From assembly GCA_038212095.1 (NCBI GenBank), contig JBBQUW010000007.1, positions 62,001 to 126,000 on the forward strand: 64,000 bases of DNA. Reading direction: 5' to 3'. The notes under the pieces were generated by a model that had not been told where the DNA came from, made no database searches, and saw nothing but the letters and a program-made list of their open reading frames with translations. Position numbers and translations under genes: made by a program. This stretch comes from JAICYJ01 sp038212095. Its GTDB lineage: Bacteria > Actinomycetota > Thermoleophilia > Gaiellales > JAICJC01. Each line of letters opens with the position of its first letter. The first letter of the stretch is position 1. Below are positions 1-8,600 of the stretch, in pieces.

Positions 1-720
1 GTGGAAGTTTGGGTTGCGCTTGAGCACGATCTGCTGCTTGGGCACGTAGCTGGTGATCATGTAGGGGCCGGTCGCGATCCGCCACTGGGCGTCGGTCGAG
101 ATGTCTTTGTACGGTGTGCCTTTTGGCACCGCAAACGCGAACGGGATGGCAAGGTCGTCCAGGAACGCGCCATCCGGCTGCACCAGGTGGAAGGTGATGG
201 TCATCGAGGCGTCGTTCGCGACGATGCCGGAGATGTGGGGCGCGCTGTGAGCGGCGTAGGCGTCCGCCCCGACGATGTCCGAGTAGAAGCCGACCCCGGG
301 CGAGCCGACGTGGAACAGCCGCTCGATCGAGTACTGGAAGTCGGAGGGCTTCACCTCGCGGCTGACCGGCGGCGAGAACATGACGCCCTTGCGAACCGTG
401 AAGGTGTAGGTTCGTCCCCCGTTGCTGACCGTTGGCATCGCCGACGCGATGTCGGGCAGGATCGTCGCCTGCGCGCCGCCACCCGCCTTCTTGAACGTGA
501 GCAGGCCGTTGTTGGTGGCCTCCAACAGCTGCCAGCCCTCGACCGCGAACGCGATGCCGGTATCAAGGTGATCCGGGTTGTCGGGAATGCCGGCGTGCAG
601 GGTTCCACCGTTGACAGGCGTCGTGGCCGAGCCGCCCCCGCCTGAGTTGGCCGAGCTGCCCGAGGAGCAGCCTGCGAGTGCGAAGGCCGCGAGGATGACA
701 GCGATCAGCTGGCGGTACAT
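1..720 (-). CDS. ABC transporter substrate-binding lipoprotein, family 5 (second tandem copy, partial)
   Basis: This is the N-terminal 240 codons of an extracytoplasmic solute-binding protein of the oligopeptide/dipeptide (SBP family 5) type; the rest lies beyond the window edge. A short signal peptide ends in the lipobox LAGC (residues 15-18), followed by a Ser/Gly-rich linker, so it should be a lipoprotein on the outer face of the membrane. It is a close paralogue of the protein at 2700-4346: both share the segments VKPSDF and LLEATNNGLLTFKKA or near copies. The ATG is supported by an AGGAG motif a few bases upstream, inside the 28-base gap after the permease gene. It is the last visible gene of the left arm. 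Specificity cannot be read from sequence; glycated amino acids or peptides are inferred from the neighbours. Confidence 0.9.
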   Translation of the reverse strand, partial: MYRQLIAVILAAFALAGCSSGSSANSGGGGSATTPVNGGTLHAGIPDNPDHLDTGIAFAVEGWQLLEATNNGLLTFKKAGGGAQATILPDIASAMPTVSNGGRTYTFTVRKGVMFSPPVSREVKPSDFQYSIERLFHVGSPGVGFYSDIVGADAYAAHSAPHISGIVANDASMTITFHLVQPDGAFLDDLAIPFAFAVPKGTPYKDISTDAQWRIATGPYMITSYVPKQQIVLKRNPNFH

Positions 721-748
721 GTGCAGCTCCTGGCTTGAAGGGGGGTGT

Positions 749-1717
749 TCACGATGCGCGGCTGCGCGGGTCGAGCCACAGGTAGGCGACGTCGACCAGG
801 GTGTTGAATATGACGACGAAGAATGCGCCGTACATGGTGAGAGCCATCAGCGGCGGCAGATCGAGGTGGGCAACGGATTCCTGGGCATACTGGCCGACGC
901 CCTCGAGGCCGAAGATCGGCTCGATCAGGATCACGGTGCCGCCCACCGCGGCGCCGAAATCGAGGCCGAACAGCGTCACGACCGGGATCAGGCAGGTGCG
1001 CAGCGTGTGGCGGGTCAGCACCCGCCACGACGAGAGTCCCTTCGCCCTGGCGGTGCGCACGTAGTCCAGGTGGCGGGTCTCGAGCAGGGAGCTGCGAACG
1101 ACGCGGGCGTAGAACCCGATCGAGACGACCGCCAGGGTGATCCAGGGCAGGAAGAGGTGGGTCGCCCAGTCCAGCGGGCTGTGGCTGATCGGCACATACT
1201 GGCCGGCGGGGATCCATGAGAACAGCGGATTGGAGGCGTAGCGGAACGTCAGCAGGTAGAGCAGCACCGCGCCCAGCCAGAAGATCGGCATCGAGACGCC
1301 CGCCAACGCCACGATCGTCAGTACTCGGTCGAGCCAGCGGCCCTGGTAGATGCCTGATACCACGCCGGTCGTGACGCCGAATACCAGCCAGATCAGCCCG
1401 GCGCCGATCGCGAGCGAGAGCGTGCGCGGGATGCCGCGCTGGATGGCCGGCACCACCGGCGTCTGATCCTGGTAGCTGATCAGGTCGCGTTTGATGAAAA
1501 GCCGCTCCATCATGTCGCCGTACTGCACGATCACGGGCCGGTCGAAGCCCCAGTCGCGGCGGATCTGGCGGATGTTCTCCTGCGTCGGGTGGCGGCCCGC
1601 CAGCCGCAGCGCCGGATCGCCGCCGGGAATCACGTTGAAGATCACGAACACGAGTACCGAGATCGCGAACAGCACCGCGATCAGGCCGGCGATGCGCGTC
1701 GCCACGGCTCGTGCCAT
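749..1717 (-). CDS. ABC transporter permease, DppB/OppB family
   Basis: This is a 322-residue integral membrane permease of the binding-protein-dependent peptide transporter family. It has an N-terminal helix, a long periplasmic loop with the family-typical GDPAL segment, then five or so further helices. The cytoplasmic EAA-type loop (ARAKGLSSWRVLTRHTLR) that docks on the ATPase subunits is present. Its ATG overlaps the stop of the preceding permease gene (ATGA). DppB-type genes usually precede DppC-type genes; here the order is reversed. The ATPases for this transporter are encoded in the divergent right arm at 9730-11762. Confidence 0.92.
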   Translation of the reverse strand: MARAVATRIAGLIAVLFAISVLVFVIFNVIPGGDPALRLAGRHPTQENIRQIRRDWGFDRPVIVQYGDMMERLFIKRDLISYQDQTPVVPAIQRGIPRTLSLAIGAGLIWLVFGVTTGVVSGIYQGRWLDRVLTIVALAGVSMPIFWLGAVLLYLLTFRYASNPLFSWIPAGQYVPISHSPLDWATHLFLPWITLAVVSIGFYARVVRSSLLETRHLDYVRTARAKGLSSWRVLTRHTLRTCLIPVVTLFGLDFGAAVGGTVILIEPIFGLEGVGQYAQESVAHLDLPPLMALTMYGAFFVVIFNTLVDVAYLWLDPRSRAS

Positions 1718-2703
1718 CAGCCCCGCAACCTGATCTTGCTATGGGGATCGAAAGCGTCGCGGACGGCGTCTCCCAACACGTTCAAAGAGACGACCGTGAG
1801 CATGATGGCGATGCCAGGGGCGACCGTCAGCGCAGGCGCGGTGACGATCGTCTGGTAGCCCTGCTCGATGATGTTGCCCCAGCTTGGCGTCAGGATCGGG
1901 ACGCCGACGCCCAGGAACGAGAGTGCGGCCTCGGTGAGGATGTTGTTCGCGACGATCAAGGTCAGGAACACGAGCGTGATCGACGCGATGTTGGGCAGCA
2001 GTTCGACCACCATGATCCGCACCGGCCCGGCACCTGACGCCTCGGCCGCCTCGATGAACTCCATCCGGCGCAGCGAGCGCACCTGGCCGCGGATCGGTCG
2101 TGCCACATAGGGGACGTAGACGATCGCGATCACCACGATCGGGATCGCAAGCGAACTGGAGGCGACGTGTAGCGGGCCGATCGCGATGCCGCCGACCGCG
2201 AACGCCGTGGCCAGCGCGACCGCCAGCAGATAGACCGGAAACGACCAGATCAGGTCAAGCAGGCGCGAGATGACCGAGTCGGTGAATCCGCCGACGTAGC
2301 CCGACAGGACGCCCAGCAGCAGCGCCAATCCGACGCACAGGAGCGCCGACAGCGCCCCCACCTCAAGGGACACGCGGCCGCCGTAGAGCAGCCGCACGAA
2401 CAGGTCGCGGCCGTTGGAATCGGCGCCGAGCAGGTAGCAGGTGCGCCACCCCGGCCCGATCGGCGTGCCGTCGTTGGCCACCACCTGCAGCTTGTGGCCA
2501 CCGTCGTTGATCGTCCCCTGGATGTTCTGGCGGTCGGGGCCGTTGTGGCAGACGTGCGAGACGTACAGTGGCGCGCCCGGGAAGCAGGCGAACAGGATCA
2601 GCAGCAGGATGATGGTCGAGCCGATCGCGGCCGGGTTGCGGCGAAGCTGCCGCCAGGCCGGGCCGAAGCCGCCGCTCGCGGCCGCGACCGGCTCGTCGCT
2701 CAC
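1717..2703 (-). CDS. ABC transporter permease, DppC/OppC family
   Basis: This is the second permease, 328 residues from the GTG at 2703, which overlaps the stop of the binding-protein gene (GTGA). Residues from about 12 show the OppC-type N-terminal domain with one helix. An extracytoplasmic stretch with two Cys precedes the family motif DSNGRDLFVRLLYGGRVSL, and about five more helices follow. The EAA loop reads EAAEASGAGPVRIMVVELLPN. A longer frame runs upstream but has no permease similarity and lies inside the preceding gene, so the GTG is preferred. It pairs with the DppB-type protein to form the membrane channel. Confidence 0.9.
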   Translation of the reverse strand: MSDEPVAAASGGFGPAWRQLRRNPAAIGSTIILLLILFACFPGAPLYVSHVCHNGPDRQNIQGTINDGGHKLQVVANDGTPIGPGWRTCYLLGADSNGRDLFVRLLYGGRVSLEVGALSALLCVGLALLLGVLSGYVGGFTDSVISRLLDLIWSFPVYLLAVALATAFAVGGIAIGPLHVASSSLAIPIVVIAIVYVPYVARPIRGQVRSLRRMEFIEAAEASGAGPVRIMVVELLPNIASITLVFLTLIVANNILTEAALSFLGVGVPILTPSWGNIIEQGYQTIVTAPALTVAPGIAIMLTVVSLNVLGDAVRDAFDPHSKIRLRG

Positions 2704-4346
2704 TTGCTCAGGTACATGGACGGGAACAGCTCGAAGTAGTTGCCGTTGAAGACCAGCCCGTGCACTCGCGTGGACACAAACTTGGGCCACTGGCGGTTCA
2801 TGAACGGCGCCCAGCCGGCGTCGTTCTTCATGAACAGATAGTCGAGCTTTGCCCACAGCGCGTTGCGGGCGTCACCCAGCGGCATCCGCTTGGCCCTATC
2901 GATCATCGCGTTGTACGCGGAGATATTGGTGTTGGTGAGGTCGTTGTTGCCGACGTTGACGATGTGCTCGCCGTTCAGCGCCACATCGATGAAGTCCTGG
3001 CTCTCCGGGTAGTCCTGATTCCAGTCCGTGAAGCCGATCTGGGGGTCGCCCTTCTGGGTCGCGATCGTGTCCCAGTAGACCGATTCGTCGAACGTCTTGA
3101 CCGTCGCCTTGAGGCCGATCGAGTTGAGCACGCCGGCCAGGTACTGCACCGCGGTCGGCGTGGGGCTGGTGTTGTGTCCCCATACCACGACGCTCGCGCC
3201 GGCGACGCCGGCCTGCTGGATCAACTGCTTCGCCTTGCCAAGGTTGTATGGGTAGAGGTCGTGCTTGACGTAGGCGGTGCCCAGCCCGGGCGGGAGGATG
3301 TTCTCGGTCGCGCTGCCCTGACCGCCGTAGATCTTGACCAGCGCATTTCGGTCGATCGCATAGTTGACCGCCTGGCGCACCGCCAGCTTGGTGAACGGGA
3401 ACTTGCGCTCGTTCATGAAGAAGTAGGTGATGTTGTTGCGCACGAATGGGAAGACCTGCTTGGGATAGCGGGCCTTGAGCTCGGTCAGGCGATCCGGTGG
3501 CACCGACTCGAAGTACCAGTCGAGCTGTCCGCTGGCGATCTCGTTGACCGACTGCTCCGGCGTGACGCCGATGGCGACGTCGACACCGTCGATGTGGCCG
3601 TTCGGCGTGTCCGGCGTCCACGACGTGAAGGTCGGGTTGCGGCGGATCGTGATCGACTGGTGCGGCACGTAGTTGGTGATCTCGTACGGGCCGGTGGCGA
3701 CGCGCCACTGGGCGATCGTCGAGATGTCCTTGTCCGGTGTGCCTACCGGCAGCGCGAATGCGAACGGCGTTGCGATGTAGTCGTTGAAGGTGCCGTCCGG
3801 CTGGGTCAGGTGGAAGGTGATCGTCATCGCCTTGTCGTCCGCGACGATGCCGGATATGCCGCCCTTGCGGCTCTTGGCGTAGCTGTCGGCACCGACGATG
3901 CCGGTGAAGAAGCCGACGCCGCCAGAGTCGACGCGAAACAGACGCTCGATCGAGAACTTGAAGTCGGATGGTTTCACCTCGCGGCTGACGGGAGCGGAGA
4001 ACATCACCCCGGACCGCAGGTGGAAGGTGTAGGTCTTGCCGCCATCGGTCACCATCGGCATGGCGTCGGCGATATCGGGCACCACCGTCGCACCGGCGCC
4101 GCCGCTGGCCTTCTTGAATGTCAGCAGGCCGTTGTTGGTCGCTTCCAGTATTTCCCAGCCCTCGTTGGTGTAGGACAGTGCGGGATCGAGATGGTCGGGG
4201 TTGCCGGGGATGCCGGCCTTGAGGATGCCGCCGTTGACCGGCGTCCCGGAGTCGCTACCACCACCGCTGGAGCTGGAGCCGCTGCCGCAGCCGCTCGCCA
4301 GCGCGATCGCCGCCACAGCGGCTACTGCTGCCATCCGTGCCTTCAT
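2700..4346 (-). CDS. ABC transporter substrate-binding lipoprotein, family 5 (first copy)
   Basis: This is a complete 548-residue extracytoplasmic binding protein of the DppA/OppA (SBP family 5) type. The signal peptide ends at Cys20 (ASGC), followed by a Ser/Gly-rich spacer, so it is probably lipid-anchored. The strong ribosome site GGGAGGA lies just upstream of the ATG, and the ATG overlaps the aminotransferase stop. It is a tandem paralogue of the partial gene at 1-720. Family 5 proteins bind peptides but also nickel, opines and sugars. The neighbouring kinase and SIS enzyme suggest an Amadori compound or glycated peptide as ligand; that is inference. Confidence 0.92.
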   Translation of the reverse strand: MKARMAAVAAVAAIALASGCGSGSSSSGGGSDSGTPVNGGILKAGIPGNPDHLDPALSYTNEGWEILEATNNGLLTFKKASGGAGATVVPDIADAMPMVTDGGKTYTFHLRSGVMFSAPVSREVKPSDFKFSIERLFRVDSGGVGFFTGIVGADSYAKSRKGGISGIVADDKAMTITFHLTQPDGTFNDYIATPFAFALPVGTPDKDISTIAQWRVATGPYEITNYVPHQSITIRRNPTFTSWTPDTPNGHIDGVDVAIGVTPEQSVNEIASGQLDWYFESVPPDRLTELKARYPKQVFPFVRNNITYFFMNERKFPFTKLAVRQAVNYAIDRNALVKIYGGQGSATENILPPGLGTAYVKHDLYPYNLGKAKQLIQQAGVAGASVVVWGHNTSPTPTAVQYLAGVLNSIGLKATVKTFDESVYWDTIATQKGDPQIGFTDWNQDYPESQDFIDVALNGEHIVNVGNNDLTNTNISAYNAMIDRAKRMPLGDARNALWAKLDYLFMKNDAGWAPFMNRQWPKFVSTRVHGLVFNGNYFELFPSMYLSK

Positions 4347-5701
4347 CGGAGTCCTCCCATCGGGCCCACGTCGCCGCGGCGAGCAGCATCTGCGACCGCC
4401 GCCATCGCGTCGTCGGCCGCCGTCAATGTGCGGTCGATGTCGTCGTCGGTATGTGCCGCCGAGCTCAAGAACAGTCCCTCCTGTGGCGGCTGGATAAGGA
4501 TGCCGCGGGCGCGCAGTTCGCGGTATAACGTGAAGAACGGGCTGGCCTGGACGATCCGGTGCGCCTCGCGGTAACCGGTCGGTGGCGTGGCGCAGAACCA
4601 GAGCTGGAACATCGCGCCCACCCCCGACCAGCAGGCCTCCAGCCCGGCGCCATGCGCGCTCGCCACCAAGCCGTCCGCAAGCCGCGCGCCACGCTGGTTG
4701 AGCCGCTCATAGAAGCCGTCGGCGCCGGTCTCGGCGGCGGCGGCGATCACGGCTGCGCAGGCCACCGCGTTCGAGTTGTACGTCCCGCCGTGCATCGTGC
4801 GGCCGTCCGCTGCCATTTCCATCACCTCACGCCTGCCGCCCAGCGCGGCGACCGGATAGCCGGCGCCCAGCGCCTTGGCCATCACCGTCAGATCCGGATC
4901 GACGGCGAACATCTCCTGCGCGCCGCCCGGGCCGATCCGGTAGCCGGTCAGCACCTCGTCGAAGATCAGCAGCGCTCCGGCCTCTGTCGCCAGCTCGCGC
5001 ATCCGCTGCAGGTAGCCGGGCGAGGGCATCAGCGCGCCGCAGTTGCCCAGGATCGGCTCGGTGATGACGGCCGCGATCCGCTCGCCGTGTGCGGCGAACG
5101 CCGCCTCCAGGGCTGCGGTGTCGTTCCACGTTGCCACCAGCAGGCTGTCGGCCACGCCCGCCGGGATGCCGCTCGACCCGGGCAGCACGGCGGGGCTGTT
5201 GCGATCGCCCCACTCGTCCGGGCCGGGATGTGCCGACCAGTGGATCGCGTCCGACCAACCGTGGTAATGGCCCTCGAAGCGAAGAATCAGATCACGGCCT
5301 GTAAATGCGCGTGCGAACCGCAGCGCGTACATGGCCGCCTCGGTGCCGGAGCTCGAGAAGCGCACCAGATCGACGGCCGGCATCCGCCGGCAGACCGTCT
5401 CGGCCGCCTCGCCCTCCAGGTCGTGGGCGAGCGAGAACAGCGATCCGCGCTCGCTGATCGTGCGCGTCACCGCCTCGCCGACCGAAGCCGGCCGGTGTCC
5501 GAGGATCAGTGGCCCCTGGCCCATCACATAGTCCAGGTAGCGATTGCCATCCTCATCCGTGATCCAGGCGGCTTGGCCGCTGCGCACGAAAACCGGCTCC
5601 GGCAGCCAGCCGGAGCGCGGGGCGCGGGTACCCGATCCGACGCCCCCTACGAGATGCTGCGCCGCGCGCTCGAACAACTGCCGTGATCTGTCGCTGCTCA
5701 T
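4343..5701 (-). CDS. class III PLP aminotransferase, glutamate-1-semialdehyde aminomutase-like
   Basis: This is a 452-residue pyridoxal-phosphate enzyme of the ornithine/GSA aminotransferase fold. Visible landmarks are the phosphate-binding loop SSSGTEAAMYALRFARA (about 116-132), the cofactor-ring Asp in IFDEV (Asp248) and the Schiff-base lysine in MAKALGAGYPVAALGG (Lys276). It resembles HemL, but its position between a FrlD-like kinase and a peptide-type transporter makes haem synthesis unlikely. It is more likely a catabolic aminotransferase or aminomutase acting on an amine released in the pathway. Both ends overlap neighbours by 4 bases (ATGA), so translation is probably coupled. The exact substrate is unknown. 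Confidence 0.85.
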   Translation of the reverse strand: MSSDRSRQLFERAAQHLVGGVGSGTRAPRSGWLPEPVFVRSGQAAWITDEDGNRYLDYVMGQGPLILGHRPASVGEAVTRTISERGSLFSLAHDLEGEAAETVCRRMPAVDLVRFSSSGTEAAMYALRFARAFTGRDLILRFEGHYHGWSDAIHWSAHPGPDEWGDRNSPAVLPGSSGIPAGVADSLLVATWNDTAALEAAFAAHGERIAAVITEPILGNCGALMPSPGYLQRMRELATEAGALLIFDEVLTGYRIGPGGAQEMFAVDPDLTVMAKALGAGYPVAALGGRREVMEMAADGRTMHGGTYNSNAVACAAVIAAAAETGADGFYERLNQRGARLADGLVASAHGAGLEACWSGVGAMFQLWFCATPPTGYREAHRIVQASPFFTLYRELRARGILIQPPQEGLFLSSAAHTDDDIDRTLTAADDAMAAVADAARRGDVGPMGGLR

Positions 5702-6489
5702 GCCGGCTGCCAGGCCCCGAAGTGTGTGCAGGCGAGTGCCGCCGCCTCGCCGCCGGCGGCCAGTGCCCGCGCCACGTCCGCTCCGTCAACCAGCGCCTCG
5801 ATCACGCCTGCGATCAGCGCGTCGCCCGCGCCCAACGTGTCGACGACGCTGATCGGGGCCGCCTTCTGTTCGACCAGTCGGCCGTTCCAGGCCAGGCTGC
5901 CCTCGCGGCCGCGCGTCACCACGGCGAGCCGCGCACCCGCGGCGACCGTTGCCCGCGCCAGCTCCACGGCTTCACGGCGCGGCATGCCCGCGCCGGACAG
6001 GAAGGCCACCTCCAGCAGCGGCGCCATCTCCTCAAGCAGCGTGTCGCCACGAAGCTGCGAGAAGTCAAACGACATGCGGGCGGGGTGTAGCTCGGCCAGC
6101 AGGCCGGCCGGCGAGGCCAATCCGACAGCGTGCACCCATGCGCAGCCGCGCAGGAAGCCGTGGTCGTCCGCCGTCGGCCGGTACCCCGCGCCGACGCCCA
6201 GCCGCTCTTCGACGAACATGCGGTCGCCCGACTCGGTCAGCTCGACGATCGTGACCGCGGTGTCGCCCGGCGCGGTGGCCACCCGGCTGCTCTCGACTCC
6301 TGCCGCCGCCAGCGCGTCGATCACCGCCCGTCCCTCGTCGTCCTCGCCGATCGCGCCCAGGTAGGCGGTGGGCAGCCCGTGGCGGGCCAGGCCGACCGCG
6401 ACGTTGAGGGCGTTGCCGCCAACCATGTCGAGCCGCACCGGCGCCGTGTAGCGATCGATACAGTTGTCACCCACGCAGGCAACATTCAC
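5698..6489 (-). CDS. PfkB-family sugar kinase, fructoselysine 6-kinase (FrlD)-like
   Basis: This is a 263-residue ribokinase-fold kinase. The N-terminal GDNCIDRY, the GGNALNVAV substrate motif, FDFS near the middle, and the C-terminal anion-hole and catalytic-base motif DTLGAGDALIAG match the pattern I recall for FrlD (fructoselysine 6-kinase). FrlD phosphorylates the sugar of Amadori adducts at C6. The adjacent SIS gene resembles FrlB, the deglycase that would split the product to glucose 6-phosphate and a free amine. The GTG start overlaps the SIS gene stop (GTGA). A related fructosamine or another amino-sugar substrate remains possible. PfkB membership is certain; the precise substrate is inferred. 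Confidence 0.82.
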   Translation of the reverse strand: MNVACVGDNCIDRYTAPVRLDMVGGNALNVAVGLARHGLPTAYLGAIGEDDEGRAVIDALAAAGVESSRVATAPGDTAVTIVELTESGDRMFVEERLGVGAGYRPTADDHGFLRGCAWVHAVGLASPAGLLAELHPARMSFDFSQLRGDTLLEEMAPLLEVAFLSGAGMPRREAVELARATVAAGARLAVVTRGREGSLAWNGRLVEQKAAPISVVDTLGAGDALIAGVIEALVDGADVARALAAGGEAAALACTHFGAWQPA

Positions 6490-7541
6490 GGCCAGGTCGC
6501 CCCGCCCTCGGCCAGCACGCTACGCCCCATGAACGCGCGGTCATCGAGGTCGTGAATGCCGCGCAGCAGCGTCGAGTACACGATGAACCACTGCAGGGCG
6601 ACCTTGATCACGAACGGCGTCAGCTGGGGGTGGACTCCCGGGAACTCGGCGGCATCGAACACCGCCGTGCGTGCGCCGCGCGACTGGGCGAACTCGAGCG
6701 TGCGCAGGGTCATCGCCCGCGACTCGTCGGTACCCACCAGCACCGCCATGTCGGCGGCGCGGCGGTCGAGCATCTCGGCCGGACCGTGGCGGAACTCGGC
6801 GCTCTCAATCACCGAGCCGTGCACGCGCATGTTCTCCATGAACACGGTCAGCCCGAACTTGTAGGCCAGGCCGTAGAGCGGGCCGGCGCCGATGCAGTAG
6901 AGCAGCTCGCTATCGGCGAAGCGCTCGGCCAGCTCGCGGCCGCGGTGACGCTGCGAGCGGAACGCGTCGCCCATCTGTGCGGGCAGCTGCGCGAGAGCCG
7001 CCAGCAGCTCGGTGGCCTCGACGTTGCCGTCGAGCCGGCCCCACTCGCCGGCGAACAGCGTCACGGCCAGGAGCGGCAGGCAGTACAGGGCGGGCGAGCG
7101 ATACGCGATCGTCTCGTCAGCCTCCCGCCCGATCGGCGAGTCGGGTTTGGAGACCAGCGCGACAGTGTGGGCGCCGCGGGCACGGGCGAACCGCAGCGCC
7201 GCCAGCGTGTCCTCGGTGTGGCCGGAGTAGCTGGCGACGAACACGGTCGAGTGCGAGTTGAGCCGGGTGGGGGAGCGCCAGATCAGCTCGTAGGACGGCC
7301 ACACGTCGCTGGTGGCCGTGGTGAGGCGATCGCACAGCAGCTTGCCGCTGTACATGCTTGCCCACGATCCGCCGCTGCCGACGAAATGGACGTGACCGCC
7401 GCCGGCGCGGGCGCTCGCGGCCAGCTCGCGCAGCCGTGCTCCGTGCTCCTCGAGCAGACGGGCGGAGTCGGCCTCGAGATGCGGCGCGCTGAACAGCTCA
7501 GAGCTCAGCGCCCGCTCCACGAGCTGTTCGATGTCGTTCAC
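6486..7541 (-). CDS. SIS-domain sugar isomerase/deglycase, FrlB-like
   Basis: This is a 351-residue protein with two SIS (sugar isomerase) domains. The first has the phosphosugar-binding segment VGSGGSW (about 54-60) and ASYSGHTEDT (about 103-112); the second has IGAGPLYGLAYKFGL (about 217-231). Glu249 and His252 in the motif AEFRHGP sit where catalytic Glu and His occur in GlmS/FrlB-type enzymes. With the FrlD-like kinase next to it, the best reading is a 6-phospho-fructosamine deglycase. It is the first gene of the left arm, starts with GTG, and the LacI-type palindrome lies about 38-51 bases upstream of its start. Confidence 0.83.
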   Translation of the reverse strand: MNDIEQLVERALSSELFSAPHLEADSARLLEEHGARLRELAASARAGGGHVHFVGSGGSWASMYSGKLLCDRLTTATSDVWPSYELIWRSPTRLNSHSTVFVASYSGHTEDTLAALRFARARGAHTVALVSKPDSPIGREADETIAYRSPALYCLPLLAVTLFAGEWGRLDGNVEATELLAALAQLPAQMGDAFRSQRHRGRELAERFADSELLYCIGAGPLYGLAYKFGLTVFMENMRVHGSVIESAEFRHGPAEMLDRRAADMAVLVGTDESRAMTLRTLEFAQSRGARTAVFDAAEFPGVHPQLTPFVIKVALQWFIVYSTLLRGIHDLDDRAFMGRSVLAEGGATWP

Positions 7542-7578
7542 GGATAGGGGCCTTTCCAGGTGGTGGACGCGAGCAGGC

Positions 7579-7592
7579 TGATAACGCTATCA
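7579..7592. promoter_or_regulatory. LacI-type operator palindrome
   Basis: The 14-mer TGATAACGCTATCA is palindromic except for one central pair and has the CG core typical of LacI/GalR operators. It lies in the 60-base gap between the divergent FrlB-like and LacI-family genes. One site could therefore control both arms and autoregulate the repressor. The effector would be a pathway sugar or adduct; that is inference. Confidence 0.75.
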
Positions 7593-7601
7593 TGTACGGC
7601 C

Positions 7602-8600
7602 ATGGCTGTCACCCTCAAGGACGTCGCCCGCGCCGCCGGTGTGTCCCAGGCCACCGCCGCACGCGCGCTGGGGGGCTACGGCTACGCCAGCCCGACGGCG
7701 CGCCGGCGCGTGCAGGAGAGCGCCGGTCGGCTTGGCTACACGCCCAACGCGGTCGCGCGCGCGCTGGTCTCGAACGAGACGCTGACGGTGGGCCTGGTGG
7801 TGGGCGATATCGAGAACCCGTTCTTCGCGGCAGTCGCCCGTGGCCTCTCGGACGTGCTCGAGGCGGCCGGCTACACGGTGCTGCTGGCCAATGCCGACGA
7901 GGATCCGGAACGCGAGCGGCGGGCGCTTCGCGCGCTGCGATCGCGCCGCGTGGACGGCCTGGCGGTGGTACCCGCTCCCGGCGCACGGCTGGAGGAGGTG
8001 GTGGCGGCCGGTGTGGCGCTGGTGCAGCTCGACCGGGCCGTGCGCGGTCTGGCCGCCGACGCGGTGCTGGTGGACAACGCCGCCGGTGCGGCCGCAGCCG
8101 TCTCCCACCTGATCGGATTGGGCCATCGCAGCATCGGCATCGTCTGTGACTCGCCCCAGATCGGCTCCACCGCCGAGCGCCTCGTCGGTTACCGCAAGGC
8201 GCTGCGCGCTGCCGGCATCGAAACCGGTCCGGAGATGATCTCGATCGGTGGCCCGCGTCAAGGCGAGGCGCTGCGAGCTGCGTTCGACCTGCTGCAGCGA
8301 CCCGACCGGCCGACCGCGGTGTTCACCGCGAGCAACTTCATGACCCACGGCGTGCTGCAGGCGGCCCGCGAGCTGGGGCTGCGGATCCCGTCCGACCTGG
8401 CGCTGGTTGGGTTCGACGATCTGGACTGGACGACGTTGGTCGATCCGCCGCTCACGGTCGTGTCGCAGCCAGTGGTGGAGCTGGGCCGAACCGCGGGCGA
8501 GCGGCTGCTTGCGCGGATCCACGGCGACAGCTCGCCGCCGCGACGGGTGCGCCTGCATACGCAGCTGATCGTGCGCGGCTCCTGCGGTGCGACGGCGTGA
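7602..8600 (+). CDS. LacI-family transcriptional regulator
   Basis: This is a 332-residue repressor-type protein. An N-terminal LacI helix-turn-helix (TLKDVARAAGVSQATAARAL) and hinge-helix region (NAVARAL) are followed by a periplasmic-binding-protein-like sensor domain starting near GLVVGDIENPFF and ending with the family-typical VVSQPVVELG. The frame is open 14 codons further upstream, but the ATG at 7602 begins just before the HTH and leaves the operator outside the gene. It opens the right arm; its stop overlaps the M20 peptidase start (GTGA). It is very probably the local regulator of the whole divergent locus. Confidence 0.93.
   Translation: MAVTLKDVARAAGVSQATAARALGGYGYASPTARRRVQESAGRLGYTPNAVARALVSNETLTVGLVVGDIENPFFAAVARGLSDVLEAAGYTVLLANADEDPERERRALRALRSRRVDGLAVVPAPGARLEEVVAAGVALVQLDRAVRGLAADAVLVDNAAGAAAAVSHLIGLGHRSIGIVCDSPQIGSTAERLVGYRKALRAAGIETGPEMISIGGPRQGEALRAAFDLLQRPDRPTAVFTASNFMTHGVLQAARELGLRIPSDLALVGFDDLDWTTLVDPPLTVVSQPVVELGRTAGERLLARIHGDSSPPRRVRLHTQLIVRGSCGATA

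Noticed and set aside
2760..4574. Long open frame on the plus strand opposite the binding-protein gene
   Set aside because: It is the mirror of a well-supported lipoprotein gene in GC-rich DNA and its translation shows no family or motif.
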